Source of the DNA: Echinococcus granulosus
Lineage: Eukaryota > Platyhelminthes > Cestoda > Cyclophyllidea > Taeniidae
Assembly (NCBI RefSeq): GCF_000524195.1
Contig: NW_020170403.1
Location: 582,993-646,992 of the forward strand
DNA: 64,000 nt
Reading direction: 5' to 3'
Positions 1 through 14,700 of the stretch are shown here, piece by piece (position 1 is the first letter of the stretch; every line of letters begins with the position of its first letter). The position numbers and the translations under genes were made by a program. The notes beneath the pieces were generated by a model. It searched no databases, was not told where the DNA came from, and saw nothing but the letters and a program-made list of their open reading frames with translations.

Positions 1-2632
1 TGATGGATCTATGGATGTAACATCGGTAGAGGATAAATCCATATCCGAAAAAGAATACCCACACCGAAACACTTACATAATCAAACTCTCCAAATTTTTC
101 TCCTGGTAAAGGGAACAGTTCAGATTTGCTCGGGTTTCGACTAGTGAAGGAATGAAACAGACGTGCCTAAACCATCGCAGAAATAATTTAGTGTACTTCA
201 ACACTTCATAAAGTGCAAAATCGAAAAAGAATATTTTTTTTGGAGAAAGAATAAAGAATTAAACACGATCCTTGAAGAAATAAAAACAGACGTCCCAAAA
301 CCATCACAAAATTCATTAAATTAGCTTCAAGAAATCAACAACGATCAGAATTGGGATATTACGGAAACCAATTTCTAAATTTACTGAAATTGGAGAAACG
401 TAACTAAAACTATAGATATAATCAACAGATTAATAAATTCATGAAGTGACGATGTCGTACGTGTAAGTGTGGGTCGCTGAATGATTTTACAATGTGGACG
501 CGATTTCTCCCACAAAACAATGAACCGCAATTTGTTGATTGAGGGGTGCATGGAGGAGCAGACGGCGGGAAAGAGTTAAGATTGGAGGAGTCTAATTACC
601 CTCAACGGTTCCTGCTGCTGCTGCTGCCGCTGCTGCAGCTGACTCATCCCGTCTCAGAGGCGGCCACGGCAGCAGCAGCAGCAGTAACGCTACGCAAACA
701 GCCTCGCCTAATGAGTACACAACTACCAGGCTCTGGTGTTCCGCAATTCTTGTTCTGTAGCTTCCTCCTCTTCTCAGCTTTGCAACAGCTGTTAACATTG
801 CAAATAATTTGGGAAAAGGGATTCAGAATGTCGAACCTTCTCTGCTGAAAGGAGACGATACTATGACTCTGCAGTAGTACCAACGGAAATCGGGGCGAAA
901 TATATAGCTAATCAAAAATGCAGAAAATTAATCAGTTATGTTTGATTACTTGGAACCAAAAATTCGGAAAAAAAAACTGGCAATGAAACTCCGATTTGAG
1001 TAGCGACGACTCATTGCTTCAGGCAGCAAATTAAGCAATTCAAAGGATAAGGAAACTCCCAGACTGTGAAGGAAATTCATTTCGTAAGAAAAATTGGCTT
1101 AAACTGCCAAAAATAATGATTCTAATACTGAAGTATTCTTGACTATCTATGATCTTTTTTCAAAGTCCAGATGAGCTCCTAACAAATGCTAAAAATAGTA
1201 CCTCTGAGAAAAGAAGGAATGTATCAATCTAGATAATTACCTATGCCCATAGTAGGCACGTTTGCTCGGCAATTTAATGTTTCCTCACCTTCTCCATCAT
1301 AGCAGTCTAAATATGGACTCTAGGAACAGTTAATTGCATTGGCTAAAATGATGCTTAGGAGAGGCGCCTCGTGTTTTAGTGGGACTCGCTCCCGCATACA
1401 TGACCCGAGAGAGGATGACCGGAAATTTTAATGATCATGTCACCTCCCCTCTCCCAATTTCAAACGCTTACACGAATCGAGGGGAGTGCTGAGAGCGTGC
1501 ACACGTTAAAGTCTGTTAGGATCGGCATAAATAAAGTCCACATCAAAAACCCATTTAGTGGTTTTTGGGGGGAATATAACCGAACGCTTATTTGCCACGT
1601 TTATGGGGAGATGCGTGGACCACATGCTATATCCATGGTCTCTAATAAGTATTTTACCACCCTTTGCTAAGCGTCTCCATAGCTTAGAGTGTGATTCCAT
1701 CCAAAGACACGAGAAATTGCACACACTCGGTTTTCATAAGAAGTCAGATATAGAGGTTACACGTCAAGTTGCCAAGTCACCGTTCTAAAGGGGAACACAT
1801 GACTGCTACGAGTTAAGATGAAGAAGTGCAAACGTACCTCAATCCAAATCCCAAAACAAGACGAATCTTGACCTTGTACTGCACCACAATACCCAGAGCC
1901 TCTCGAGAGGAGTTGGTGGGCACGCTGAAAGATCAACCAAACTATTTGAGTTAACTCAGAAGTGTTAGTTCCCACTTCTTTTTCACCGAAAATACGCTAA
2001 AGGCATTCAGGCCAATTTCAAGTTCGGAAAGAAATGCAAAGTAACAGCGAATTAATTTGATTTAAAATCTAAAACTCTGCTCTGGAAGTTTCAGCTCGTC
2101 TTGCCAAACAAAATTTTGTCATCCAATCGACTCGTGTCAAACAGCATCAATAATGAGTGTAAATCGCGTGCCAAAATTCTTGACCATGATTACAGTAGGT
2201 AAGAAAACGAAAAAGTCATTTGACAGCAAATCAGGTGACAGCGGAACTGGTAGAGCAGTATTGTGTAGAATTCTGCAGGCAGCCAAGATGGTAATCAACT
2301 GATATGCTCCCCACAATCTTCTGACAAGAATCGTGACGTATGCCATGTTAATCGAGAACGGCACTGGAATGGGCAGTGCGACACCACCATGGCAGCATGA
2401 GGATCTGCTCACGGCGCCTATGCTACCGCTGCCTTACCTGCTCAACACTAATGCCAGACTCATAAACCTTAAACCTCCTTTAGAGGCCAACTTGGGCACG
2501 ACTGCCTCAACTTCAAGCATTTGAAGGACTGGAAGAGTAGAAGGTATCACATGTTAATGTGTTGACCCAACTTTGCCGATTAATCTCGCCTGCTTATTTG
2601 CGAGTTGACCTTTCATTTTATCCTACTACTAC
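1..2632. other. Downstream flank or last introns of the arrestin gene
   Basis: No secure coding exon. The stretch is A-rich on the plus strand. It contains the CTG/CAG inverted repeat at 612-684 and one exon-like minus-strand frame at 644-844 discussed under findings. The missing arrestin tail, if it exists nearby, should be here or beyond the left edge. Confidence 0.5.
612..684. repeat. CTG run followed by CAG run (inverted trinucleotide repeat)
   Basis: Plus strand shows a CTG-rich run at 612-637 (with CCG and CAG interruptions) and a CAG run at 669-684, about 30 bases apart. The two arms can pair into a hairpin. All six frames give homopolymer-like peptides (Leu, Ala, Gln), so the open frames here reflect the repeat and are not good evidence of a gene. 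Confidence 0.85.
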
Positions 2633-2735
2633 CAGCGGAAGACATTCAATGGGTCTAACAAAGACGTGCAAAGTGAAAATCACAAAATCTATTTCCAATC
2701 CATTCAATTCATCGAGTAGAGATGGAATAGTAACG
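2633..2735 (-). CDS. ARRB: Tentative arrestin exon 11 (C-domain end)
   Basis: After acceptor AAAAAGACTTTTCAG the open frame starts with C, which completes exon 10's AT to ATC (Ile), the residue relatives have there. It then reads [17 protein letters not shown].., [12 protein letters not shown]. Spacing agrees with the family (IVKEGANKEVLGILVSY..VKL..ELPF), but identity is low. The end drawn is a weak donor CTG/GTAGTA. Read without splicing, the frame meets a TAA at 2618-2620 after five more codons. It could be a divergent true exon, a tail-less terminal exon, or chance. Confidence 0.4.
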
Positions 2736-5700
2736 CTGAAAAGTCTTTTTAGGGGTGGACGCAACAGCTGCCTTCAATTTAAGGCTAAAACCGTCCACAA
2801 AATGAAAAATCACAGAAAAAAACGCCACTCATCAGACTAAACATGTGTGCATTAACCAACCTCCTACACTTCCTTTGCTGGCGCATGACTTTCCCAAACG
2901 ATTCTAATATTGAAAATGCCCATCACTTACAAGACTTGAAAGCCGTCTGCAGATGCGCAAATTACACAGTTAATTTAGCTACTGTATTCCGATAGAGCAC
3001 TTTTGATGGCACTTTCATGACAAATAAACCACTAGAAAATGTCATTCAACCGACGATATAACTCTGGTAAAGACAGAAAACGATTCATCTTTGGCAGTCG
3101 CAGACTTCACCAAACCTTCCCAGTCTAAAAAAATACATTTGATGAGTCTACATGCTCTTGAATGTTACTTCCACTAGAAAGCTCCTATCATAAAGTTAGA
3201 TTAGCTTGTCTGGAGTCCCAAAAAATAGCCAAAAGAGGACATTTCCGAAAAAGGCCAGTGTAATTTTAGAAGCTTTATAATGCGTAAAAAGGAACCGGTG
3301 GGCAATCTTAGCAGGGCCCCCGACAGGCTTCAATGCGCATGAAGGCTTCCTCGGACTCAATAATCACGGAAGTTAAGTTCCCAATGGGAGTAGAAATTCA
3401 ATTGAAATAGGTAAGAAATTGGCGAATTCCGACACCATTCGTTGATTTCAATAGGACTCGGACTATGATCTGATGAGCCAAACTTCCAGTTAATGGTTCT
3501 ACTAACTTTATTTTACTAAATGGTCATCTCCGTGACTCATTCTGCGGAAATAAATGGCATGACGAATACCTCCAAAAATCTTTCGAAAATCAGATAACCT
3601 TTAAGAGAAGGCTTAGTGGTGTTGGTGGAGCAGATTTAACTTTTAAGTTAGTACAAACTAGACTTAGCTATTGGCAAATAAATGCTGGCGGCGCCAAATC
3701 CCAACTGAGCCAATAAAGTTGGTTAATTAGAAAGACCTTGTGTCTGAGTATCAGAAAAACAGAAACGTATACGACAAACAAATGGGTTCGTGCGTTATTT
3801 TACAATGAAAAAGTTATTTACCCATAGAGTGCTTCATAAGGCACTTTCTCCGTTATCATACAATGTCATCTAACTCTTTCCCAATGAGGCACAGGCACGC
3901 TATAAATTCTACTTTTGGGAGGAATTCTTTTCTAGAAGCAAACAACCCAGCTCTGGAAAACTCTTTCATTATTTCACTTTTGTTTCCCAACTGTCTATTC
4001 TATTTCGCGTGGAGTTGTTCAAGCGGTAGTCATAAGGTGGAGGAATATCAGGGAATACAGAGAAACATCCCATCACCACAACCTGCAAGAAGCCCTGGAA
4101 CTGAATCACATCCATCAAGATGAATCGACATATTATGGCATGAGGGCTCAAAATAAGGAGAAGGTAGCAGGGGATACAATGGGGATTACTGTACTAACAG
4201 ACCGACGCATCGCCGTGGCTGATAATTCATGCACATAAACATTTGAATGCATCATCAAGCCATTCCACAGAACTGTAGATTACGAACCGGTTAAGCTTTT
4301 TGGCCATTTGATGATAATGATCCCTGCCCCTGAAAACGGCAAGTACTGCTCTTTGACAGAATGGCCCACCTTTTAATTGGCTTATATAGTTTTTCACAAA
4401 ATGTTACTATGGAGATGGCAACAATTCCAGACTGGGTAATAAGGTATCATAAAATAAACAAACGCGGTTTGAACGTCAAAATTAGGTTTCAGACAGTTTG
4501 CGTCTAATAATTGGAAATAAAACAGATCTGCATGGTGGAGTAAAAAGATGAAACCGATTTCTATTGACCTATTCAATTTTAAAATGAGTGCTCGACTTTG
4601 TGAGAAGGATTTCGAAGCGAAGCTGTACAGATTACACTTTCAAACCCGAATATCTCCAAAATGCACACCACTTGGTAATGAAAGATCTCGCTAAGCATGA
4701 GAACGACCTTTTCAGTGGAAACGAGAATCAAGTAATTTCTTTGACATTGAAAAATCCTCAACTCATTATTCAGCCCTCTGAGGTGGTGAGAATTCCACTT
4801 GCTCCTTTATTGAAGTTCAGGAAGTGCTGCCCTTCTGACATGGTATCTGCATGTTCTCCCTTTTAAAATCCCACTTCTGCCGCTTTAAAACCTCGTAAGG
4901 CTACAAACAGCTTCAAAGATTCAAAGAAGGTGCATAAAGTTGCACAGTTTTTCATTTAAAAAAGAATTCGAGCCATTAAAGCTTGATAAATAACGACTCT
5001 ATTTCTTAGTTAAAAATGGGTTGAAAATCTCCTACAAATGAACAAAATTGAGGGGGGTAAATGACCTTTTAATTCTCAAAGACAAAAAGCTACTGTAGAA
5101 TGCTTCACTGGATTTGAAATGCCAACTCGAATATAAAGTGCTGCTATAGAAGGCCTCTGTCGCATACTTTGACGAGACAATCTCAAGTTTCACAGGAGAG
5201 ACAGTTTGTAAAAGAATGCGAATTGTCAGGTAAACTTGGATTCTCAAGCTAAGCTCCAGTCGACAAAATTGGACGTTGCGTGCTTGAAGCTCAAATAACA
5301 CCAGCGCGAAAATGCCTACCTCCATCAGAGCCGTTGATATGCGCAAGCAATGCAAGCAATGACTTTCGCAAGTTCCATATTCCAAACGTACGCTTTCAAA
5401 ACCGAGACGAACTATCAATCGTGAGTATGAGACTTCGAAATCGAATTAAGAGTACGTCAGCGTCGAACAAAAAAGGAAGAAACCTCATGCTCCTCCCTTC
5501 AAATTCGGTGCCACTGAATCTAAAAGTTTTCTAACTACAACTGGGACAATGCCACATTCATTCAATGTTGCAACAATTTACCTTCTTCCAGTCTCATTAA
5601 CTCAAGTTCTGCCTCATTACTATCTGTGAATGGCACAAAAACAACTTTAAACCCCTTTCTAGATATTCGTAATCCTTGCACAACTCAAATTAAGTAATTC

Positions 5701-8700
5701 TCAAGACAATCAAAAATGGCATCTTTTATGATTCAGTAACGGAGATTCCACCTGATACCAGAAGATGCCTCTCAAAGCATGGACAGGATAGGCTTCACAG
5801 TAACGCAAATGATGGCAAGGGCAAGTTCGCGGTTAAGAATTCTGAACTCTCAAGCCAAATACTACTTGAAGCAATCCCACACCTCGTGCTCAATGACTTA
5901 GTGACGCAGGCCTCATTAGCTAAACATGATGCATCAGTGCTGCAGAATTTGACAAATTCAACGCACATAGTGGAGGAGGCGAGATTGGTGTCCTCATTTT
6001 TAAGATCGCCGTCCAGCGCCAAACCCGACTTGTCCCGATTGTCCGCGAGGAGGGGGCACAGGCGGTACACCTTACACCAGCCCGTTTGACTTGGCCATAT
6101 GGGGAAGCCCTCTCTGTGCAAAGAAAGTAGAAAAGCCAGTAAAAATCGCCATAGTCCACTGATTAACCACTGATCATACGTTCTGATTTTGGCTGAGATA
6201 GGGAATTTATCACCAGTCTTTTGAGGTTAGGAGACCAGGCAGCTCCAAAAAGCGTAGGGGAGAGACGGGGAAGAGGATGACTCATTGGTTCTTTTGGATT
6301 AGTATTTCGAGATAATACAATGGGTAAGTGATCCCTTTCATTATACCTAATTATACCCCCGCAGAGCTTTGAACATACAGCCTGTCTTTCTAGCCTTCTA
6401 TCTTCCCCATGCATCCATAAAAAGTTATTCAACGACTCCGACGTCTTAGTAAATAGTCAAAAGTAAATTTGATACTCCAGTCCTAGGTGCCTCATTTTAA
6501 ATCTACAAAGTGGAATACTAAGAAGCTATATACGTTTAAGTTTACTGCTAAAACAAACTACAAGGTAAACAATTTCATTGACAACTATTTATGTATTCCA
6601 AGTGTAATAGATTATAAAATAAGAGATAGGGCCTCATGAAAAACTCCACTAAGGCGATCTTATAGAAAACAAAATCACTGAGTATGATTCTAACCTCTCA
6701 AAAAAGCGTACTCCGTGTCAGGCACGAACGATTTAGCCTTGTTAAGAAGACAGCAAATTTGTACCATGAATGGTTTATTATCGGGGCTGAGTGTTGTCTA
6801 CAAGTTTTCCATATTCAACACTTTCGTCACCAGGGCCTCAGGGGACGATCGACAATCACTGAAGCCCAGGTGCTTTACAGATCTTACGGATAACACCAAC
6901 CGTCCTTAACCTTTTTCATCCTCACCCAAATTTAGGTTCCTGTAATCGAACGCGTCATAAATATGTGACGTACCGCCTAAGGTATGAAATGCGAGGCCTC
7001 ACACATATGTGATGCTGGTGGGAAGCATGTTAACAAAATTCCAAACACACGATGGGTTCCACTGCTATTCGATACTTGTCAAGCAGCTTCATTGACAATA
7101 AGCATAATTTACTGAAGCAAAACCAACGGAAAAGAATGTCAATGATTCGGTTCGATTCTTAGTCATTTCCATCCATTGGAATTCTTTCAAAATCCCCCAT
7201 TACAGACCAAGACTTGTCCTAATGTTAACATTTTACACAATTTTCGGTCATATTTAAGCAAAATATGATCAAATAATGTCCAAATAGATGTCAAACTATA
7301 TTTTTAAAGTCCCAATTGATCAAAACACTGGATTTAGTACCACTGCACTGACCGTTAAGCCGAAGCAATAAGGAACGCAGGCGCCCCCTTAGCCAATGGC
7401 CTCACACCCGGTGGAGAGGAACGAAATCTTGTCGAGGAAGTAATAAATGACTTTGACACTACTATAGCCGTCAGTTCATAGGTTGCAAGAGGAAAAAAGG
7501 GATTCTAAAGTCAAATTTATATTCTTAATCTATTTCGTAGCTATTGGGTGAGCACAGAGGTTGGTGCGATGCTGGTATTGAATCAGCAGGTAATGAAACC
7601 CCATGCGGGACCAAATGTCCTATTGTTATTGACGAAGAATCATAGAGCATTAACGAGAATATCAAGAGTAACTCCCAAAGCTGTTCATCGTGAATGACAA
7701 AATGGCTTGTTCCAATGAAGCAGTAGTCTGCTAAACAAATCTTTCTCTTGGATACGCTGCAAAAAAACGTCGTACATTTCAGACTACTGGCTGACCAACT
7801 GACATGCGACGAGAAATGGCTACTGCACTTTTTGTGGACCAGAGTTAGTTTAACAACTGAGTATAACATTACTTGCTCTCCAAAGCACCACTGTCCAACT
7901 ACTAAACCACGTAACTCACACCTGTCTTTGAGGCACGCAAACCCTCATCCTCAAAAGACTACCCTTGCTCCGTGTGCGTGGCGGTCCGCACACAGTGGTT
8001 TACCGTAAATTGTCCACTTGATGGGGGCTGAACAATTGCATTTCAGGTCTGTCTGCTCGATGGGACGCGACTCGAAAGTGTGTACAAAAACTTCTCTCAC
8101 CTCATGCGGCCCACCATGAAACATACTCGTGAGATCTCATACCCCACCTAAGGATGGAAGGGAAAGAAACGCTGTCTCATCGCATCCTCTCCCTCCGCAT
8201 TACATCCTGGTGATATTTCTCCCAAGTTGAAGCGATTATCAACTCTTCTTGGCACAATCGTCAAGCAATCGCAGACGAAATGGAATCAAAAAGTGGGGAA
8301 GGAAAGTACAATCGAGCTAAAAGTGATTGAGGCTTGATTTTTTTTGCTTCCAGAGACAAACAACTATTTGAAGTAGGATTCGCGACCAACTTTCCTCGTG
8401 ATTATTTTAATAACAATCATTTAAGCAGCTTTTGCAGTTTTTCTTCCATCATCAAAACGACGCGAACTTGTTGTCGCTTTACCTTGTTTGCAAAAAACCA
8501 GCCAAAAATGTACTTGGATTTAACAGCAACTTTAAACAAATGGCTTGGATAAGACAGACTTTCCAAATATTTCATTCCACTTTGTATTTTGAAGTAAAGA
8601 TATTTTTTAGCTGCAACAATTGTGCTATGAATATCATAATTGAAAAGTAACGTTACTTAAGGATGGAGATAGAAAATGCTAAACGGAGTAAATGTTCATG

Positions 8701-11700
8701 CAAATTTACCAAATAACAAAGTCGAAATTCACCGAACAAAACACAGGCACCATTTTCAGCTCATTTGTTTACCATAAAAGATGCAAATTTTGCAAAAGAC
8801 GGAGCAAACACCGCAACCTTAGAAATGATCGAGTAAGACTAGAAAGCTTGTTTGCACAATTTCTTTCAATTAGGAAAGTTACATTTAGACCTCAAAGGTC
8901 CTGAGTCTACAATTTATTAACGGGGTAAGTGGTACGAACAAGCAACTTTTGATCAGGCTGTTACAAAAAGTACTGTCTGGCTACATGTGTTGTAATTCAG
9001 TAGCATGAATAGGGTGTGCTGAAATGGTTTCTCAAAAAAGTTTTAATTTGTTTACTACTAGCCAGTCACCCGTGGTACGATCGGAGTTTACACTACGCAG
9101 TAACAGCTGAGCAAACGCAAAGTGGAACCAATCAAACCTACTTCTATGAACGGTTTGTGGGTTGAAAACAATGAAATAGATATAGGATACTCTTTATTTG
9201 GGAAGAGTAATTGGATGCTTCTAGCTTTTGAGTAGTAGTTAAATTGGTCACTTCAGTGATGCAGATGTTGATTTCACCTCCGAGTCGTGGTGGAGCAGTT
9301 TTCTCTGCGAGTTTAGGAGAGAATGTTAACTGAGGCATCCTACCTAATTTCAAATGGGGTTAACACAATGTTGCATTGACGACACCAGCCTAGCTGAAAA
9401 AGGACAGGTACAAAGGCGCACACTCCGAAAGAAAAGAATTGGCATTTAACGTGGGGGATGAGGGCAGGGTGAATAACTTACTCGGAGTTAATTTCGGCGA
9501 CATTGCACTTGTAATGGCCCGCGTTCGGAAGACAGATGACCGTGTACTGTCGCACTGAAAAGGTCGAACGCAATGGAAAGGGCGATGGGAGACAAAAAGC
9601 GGCTTCTTGATAGAGGTTTTAAATGATATTTATCAGTTATTGCACCTTCAGGTACAGTTAATGCCATCCTTGGTACCTGGCCTGCTTCGTGTTCAGTGTT
9701 AGAAAGGTGCTCTTCGTCTCCTCCGAGAATTCCACTGCTACTGTTCCCAAAAACGGGGATGTCGTGAGAGGATGCCGTCAAAAACCCCAGTTCGAGAATT
9801 CCACAACATCATAAACGGAAGTAGCAAAACATGTCGTTTTTTTCCCCTTTCGAAGTCGGAAATAATGCAGTAGTCTAAATCTTGACATGAGAGGAAATTA
9901 CCAAGTTTTTGACCATGCCAGTCACTCACGAGGGAGCATACGTGATTTGGTAGGGCCACTTTAGCTGCTTGCATGACGTGGGAGTAGATGATCGAAGGAA
10001 TTCCTAACTATGGCAGACCTTGCACATTTAGTCTCCTAGCTCTCCTGATTTGAATCTCTTGGTGACTACTATGCTCGAGGTGTCGACAAGGAAGGGCTAC
10101 CAGAAGATATGCCCACAATGCCAAGAGCTCTTCAATGTCTGCTACTGAGAGCGTTGTGGCTGGCACGAATGAAAGGCACTCAAAAGTGGAGCATAGTCGA
10201 TTTAAAAGCCGCAACAGAGTAGATGATTTATAAAATCATCTTTTGGCCTGTTTATTCAACGAAATATCATAAAGTTTTTAACAATGCATTCATCTTTCTT
10301 AATAATTAGCAGTGTCTCCAATAAAAGGAAGTAACTCAGGACAATAATAGCAAACTTTTCCGGTAAAATTCACTCCATGCAAGTTGTTCACGTCTAAACG
10401 GGACTTCTGATACCTCCGGCTCAGTGCCAAAAGAAAACTGCAAAGGCAATGCCACCAACCACGTCCCACTTCCACTCACGGTGATCGGCGCACATATCGT
10501 GCATGGACTAGCCTAGACCCCAATAAACAGCCAGCCCTCAAAGCTGTTTGTGCGATACCTCGCAATGAAGCCTCTTCACTACTCCAACCAATCTAATTGG
10601 AAAGATGGATGAGAAAAAAAAAGACAAAAAAACAAACATTGTAAGCAAAACAAAGAAATGTCTTCAGTTAATTAATGCGAACATGTGGTGGTTAATAGAA
10701 GAAATTTACAATTGTAAACCTAATCACAACAAATGAGTTATAAAAAGAACGCAGAGGAACCCCGGCTGCTGGCTAAACCTTGGTCCGACCAAATTATTAA
10801 GCAATATACTTTCATTCACATGGACAGTAATTCTCAAGTTAGGAATTTTAGCAAAAAAACTAGCTTTTAAAGTGCTCCTGGAAGAGGTGGATGTAGTAGA
10901 GCACGGATTCATCCCCACCGGCACGAGTGCCCTACGTGAATGGATTGAAGATTTCGAAAATAACGCTACTAATGCGATAGATACAGAGACGTGCGGACAC
11001 TCAGCCAACCACAGCCACGACCACGGATAGTGAAGAAACCTAAAAATCACTTCCTGAAGGGAGAACTGCAATTGATGAAACCTGATGGGAGACGAATGCG
11101 AGTAATAGATCTACCTTCGTTCCAACTAAAATAAGTAACGAGGATTACATCTTTTTTGGGAGTGATCGAAGTACTGATTGGTCCCTCCAGCATCGTTGTA
11201 AAAGCCAGTTTACTACCTTATCACTTCATAAAAGATGCATCATAGGGGATAATTCATACGCCCTAAAAGTAATCCCAAGTTACCTCGAATGGGGTTCAAT
11301 TACATCAAAAATCAAGTAGTTTGAATGAGTGGAATCATTCTGCTGTATCAAACAACGAAACACTATAGATTGGGAGGAACTAGCAAGTCATAGTTATGAG
11401 CGAGGTTCTTACAACAGATTCTCATTTCGTTAAGTTGATACTTATTGACACTTCACCAATGAACTTCCTGATCCGCTACTTGAGATACCAAGCCATCTTT
11501 CCGAACGGAGTCAAAAATCCCACTCGCTTTGTAACGCTTTGCAACGGGCTCTAACTCTCTCCGACAAGTATGAATGAAAGCCCATATAGCGGTCTTAAAG
11601 TGGATAATACTAGAACACAATATCAAAGTGATTATAAACCTGTATGCTGGTTCGGTAATTCCAAATGGAGGCAACGGGCGTTTAAGTTGCGATTTGGTCT

Positions 11701-14700
11701 TTAAGGCGTCCAAATTCAAAGGCGGCTTTAACCAGTAAGAGGTGACTTGTCACTAGAATCTATGATTGCCGTTCGAATGACAACCAATGACGTGTTTAAT
11801 GACTTCTTAATTAGTCAATGCAACGTGTTAGTCCATGGAGAAAATGAGACATTGTGATTTCAGTTTTTTCAATGCTAATGTCCATTGTTATCGAATGAAG
11901 CTTAGAGACGACGAACTTGGTCAATATCGCCGCTAGAAATTAAAAAAAGAAACTTACCTATCAGTTTAACCTTTTTGACAGTTTTCGTGGAGTTATTGTC
12001 CACAAGCACATTGACAACTATCGATTCGCCGTGGAAGTATTTCTAAAAGAAATATGTAACAACTAAGAGGTTTTCTAAGGAAATGTGCCCATTCCTGCCT
12101 CCATCGAATTGTTCGCCACACTAATGGCACGACTTTCTATTCATGATTGCCATACTACCATTCCTACCAGTCCTTCCGTACGCTGATAACAAGGCAGTCC
12201 ACAGACTTACATGCAGTCCCAATTTTGCTAACTGCATGCCACACCAAATGAAGAGACACCTGTAGTGGGTAGATGAATCTATGGAGACTCGTAAGAGAAG
12301 GGCTATAGCAATCGCGTCAACTTTTCGTGACTACTGAAATTTTCGGTCCCGTACTATGCTCAGGAATGGGGGGAGACCAGATTGGGACAGAGTGAAATCT
12401 GCCTTAGCAAAGTTCTTACAATATTTTAAGAATAAACTTAACCATGATCAAGATCTGAAGACTGAGATAGCTTAAAATCTTACCACACTGGACACAGTTG
12501 TTGAAGAACATCACTTAATCTTCAGAAATGCGACAAATAAATACCCACCATGACATCCGTAATTAAAACAACCACCATTCATCGAAATCCATGGGATGCA
12601 TCAATTTCGACGAATCTGAGTCTCTCCACCACCGCAGAGAATCATTGCGTGACCTACTTGCCTATTTCACCCAATTACTTTGTGAAAGTCAAAGTAGAAG
12701 AACGACCACGGAGAACATTAAGGGTAGGAGGTAGGAGGCAAGATGGGAAGTGCCTACGCAGAACTTTTCACCCACCTACGCTGCTCGTCTCCCAGCCCCT
12801 TTGCACGTTGATGGTAAAGGTACTTCCAAACATTCGTGACTAGTACATGCTGGGAGGTTAACCGGAGAAAAACTACGTCAACGAATATTCGTCCTTTTAC
12901 GCAGAGACAGAGAAAAGTTCTGCGCTTTTTAAAGGTCAAATCTTCGACTGAGCATCGACGTAAATGCAGTAAAGTAAATTTGCCTGCAATAATTCAAGCA
13001 CAGCGCACCACCTCAGTGAAATCGCAAATTGGAGTGAGCCTTGAGCCGGGAAGGACCTACTGAAGCCGTTTTTAACTCATATAACAAAACCAAAAGTTAC
13101 CCATCATATAGGTGATGGAGTTTTGGTGATCAGAGAAAATGAGATACCAACCTGCTTGTCGAGGGAGGCTTCGACGCGCAAACTTCCAAGACTCATGAGA
13201 AAGTCGCGAACAACCTCTGTTGTCGGTTGGGGACCTGCCTCATCGGGTGCAAAGGTCAGCTTGCGCACAATCATGCGCACCGAGTTCCTACAAATAAAGA
13301 GACGAAAGGAAAACAAATGAATACTTCAATGCATCACCACGTATTATTCAGCTATTGCACAAAACGCTGTGCAGAGACAACCTGCCCGATGGCAAAAAAA
13401 TATATCTGTGACAGTAGGACAAACACTATTTTTGCAACCGCTTCGAAAGCTGCCTCAAGACCTACACACCATACTGATTGGTACTGCTATTATGCATCTG
13501 ACTTTACCTCGCCAGAGCTCATTAGCATCCGCCACCTTGGTCCCACCTCAGGCTCCCTACAACACAGCGGGCGCAAGTTAGCTACCTACGTCCCCGCTAG
13601 CGCGAACGCACACTCAAAGACTTGAAGATTATCAGTCTACTTTTGTGGAAGAACAATGGAGTGCTGATGTGGTTCACCACAATTTTAGGCCCCTAAGTCA
13701 CGCAGATTGATCAAAGATAGCCCATATTGCCATTAGAATAGTGATAGTAGTTAACTCTAGTGTTTTGTGAAGGTGACTTGGATGGGCAAGAGTACAAAAT
13801 TTTACGCAATATTTGGTTCAAGTGTGGCATTTGATACTCTGCCGTTATTATGTCAAACACCTGTCCAGAATAGTTTGCCTTTTGCCTTGTAAAGGCATTA
13901 AAAAACTCTTCTACTATTTGATCATTTAATTCAATACCTCCAATATTACCGATGGATGTGACAAAGTTAACCCTTGTTTTCGCTAATTTCTGAGTAATTT
14001 ACCTATGTCCATGCTCAATTCCACTGCAAATCTTGGATATCCAATAACTCCATCTCACCTCAAGCCTATGGTGACGTATTTTCTCGCCCACTGAACAGTT
14101 ACAAAATCATCAGCTTCGTTCCTGGATTCTTTGAGTTGTTTACACCACCAGTCCGTGAGTCTGTGACAGAATTCATGTTTGAGAATGAGGCAAGTAGATT
14201 GAGAACACAGACTACAAACTGAGGTGTGGAACCGAGGTAGTGATGAGAATATATTGAGTGCTTGGGTTACTTATAGCCTAGTGGCTTGCAATGCTAGGTC
14301 ATTTGCCTCATAACGCTGTAAATGAGATCCGAAAGGGGGAGGGGAGGAATTGAATCCATAAAAAGACATTTAGCCTTAACAACAAACGTAACAACGTTAA
14401 TGGGAGTTGAGTATGCAATGAACAGGACTAGACAAAAAAGTAAGGTTTAATCTAACATTACTCAGTCATTAATAACAAGCCATAGTCGAAGGAAATGCCT
14501 CATTTCGTGGATGAATAAGACACGGACACGTACCTCCAACCTATCGTTACGGCAAGACAAACTACCTTTCTTTAAACCTTTACTCGTTTAATTCAAGGCC
14601 TCCTTACAATTCAGAATAGTTTCACATTACCAAAAATCATTGCTGGGATAACAATGCACTCCGAACCTCGTAGCTGCTAATGTGTATTTATTTCATCCTT

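Noticed and set aside
546..848. Plus-strand 100-codon frame with a Leu-rich, signal-peptide-like start
   Set aside because: The Leu and Ala runs are translations of the CTG/CAG repeat; all frames are open for the same reason and there is no family match.
2441..2525. Minus-strand stretch ending in an excellent donor (CAG/GTAAGG), considered as an arrestin C-domain exon
   Set aside because: The open frame has the wrong phase for exon 10, and the frames that fit in phase are stopped.
5032..5418. 128-codon minus frame with VSY..LIVRL, resembling the arrestin VSYRVKVKL strand
   Set aside because: An in-frame TAA lies just upstream, there is no pyrimidine-rich acceptor, and the rest does not align.
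7525..7869. Possible reverse-transcriptase fragment ([11 protein letters not shown])
   Set aside because: No neighbouring polymerase motifs, and the frame is not continued on either side; one short block is not enough.
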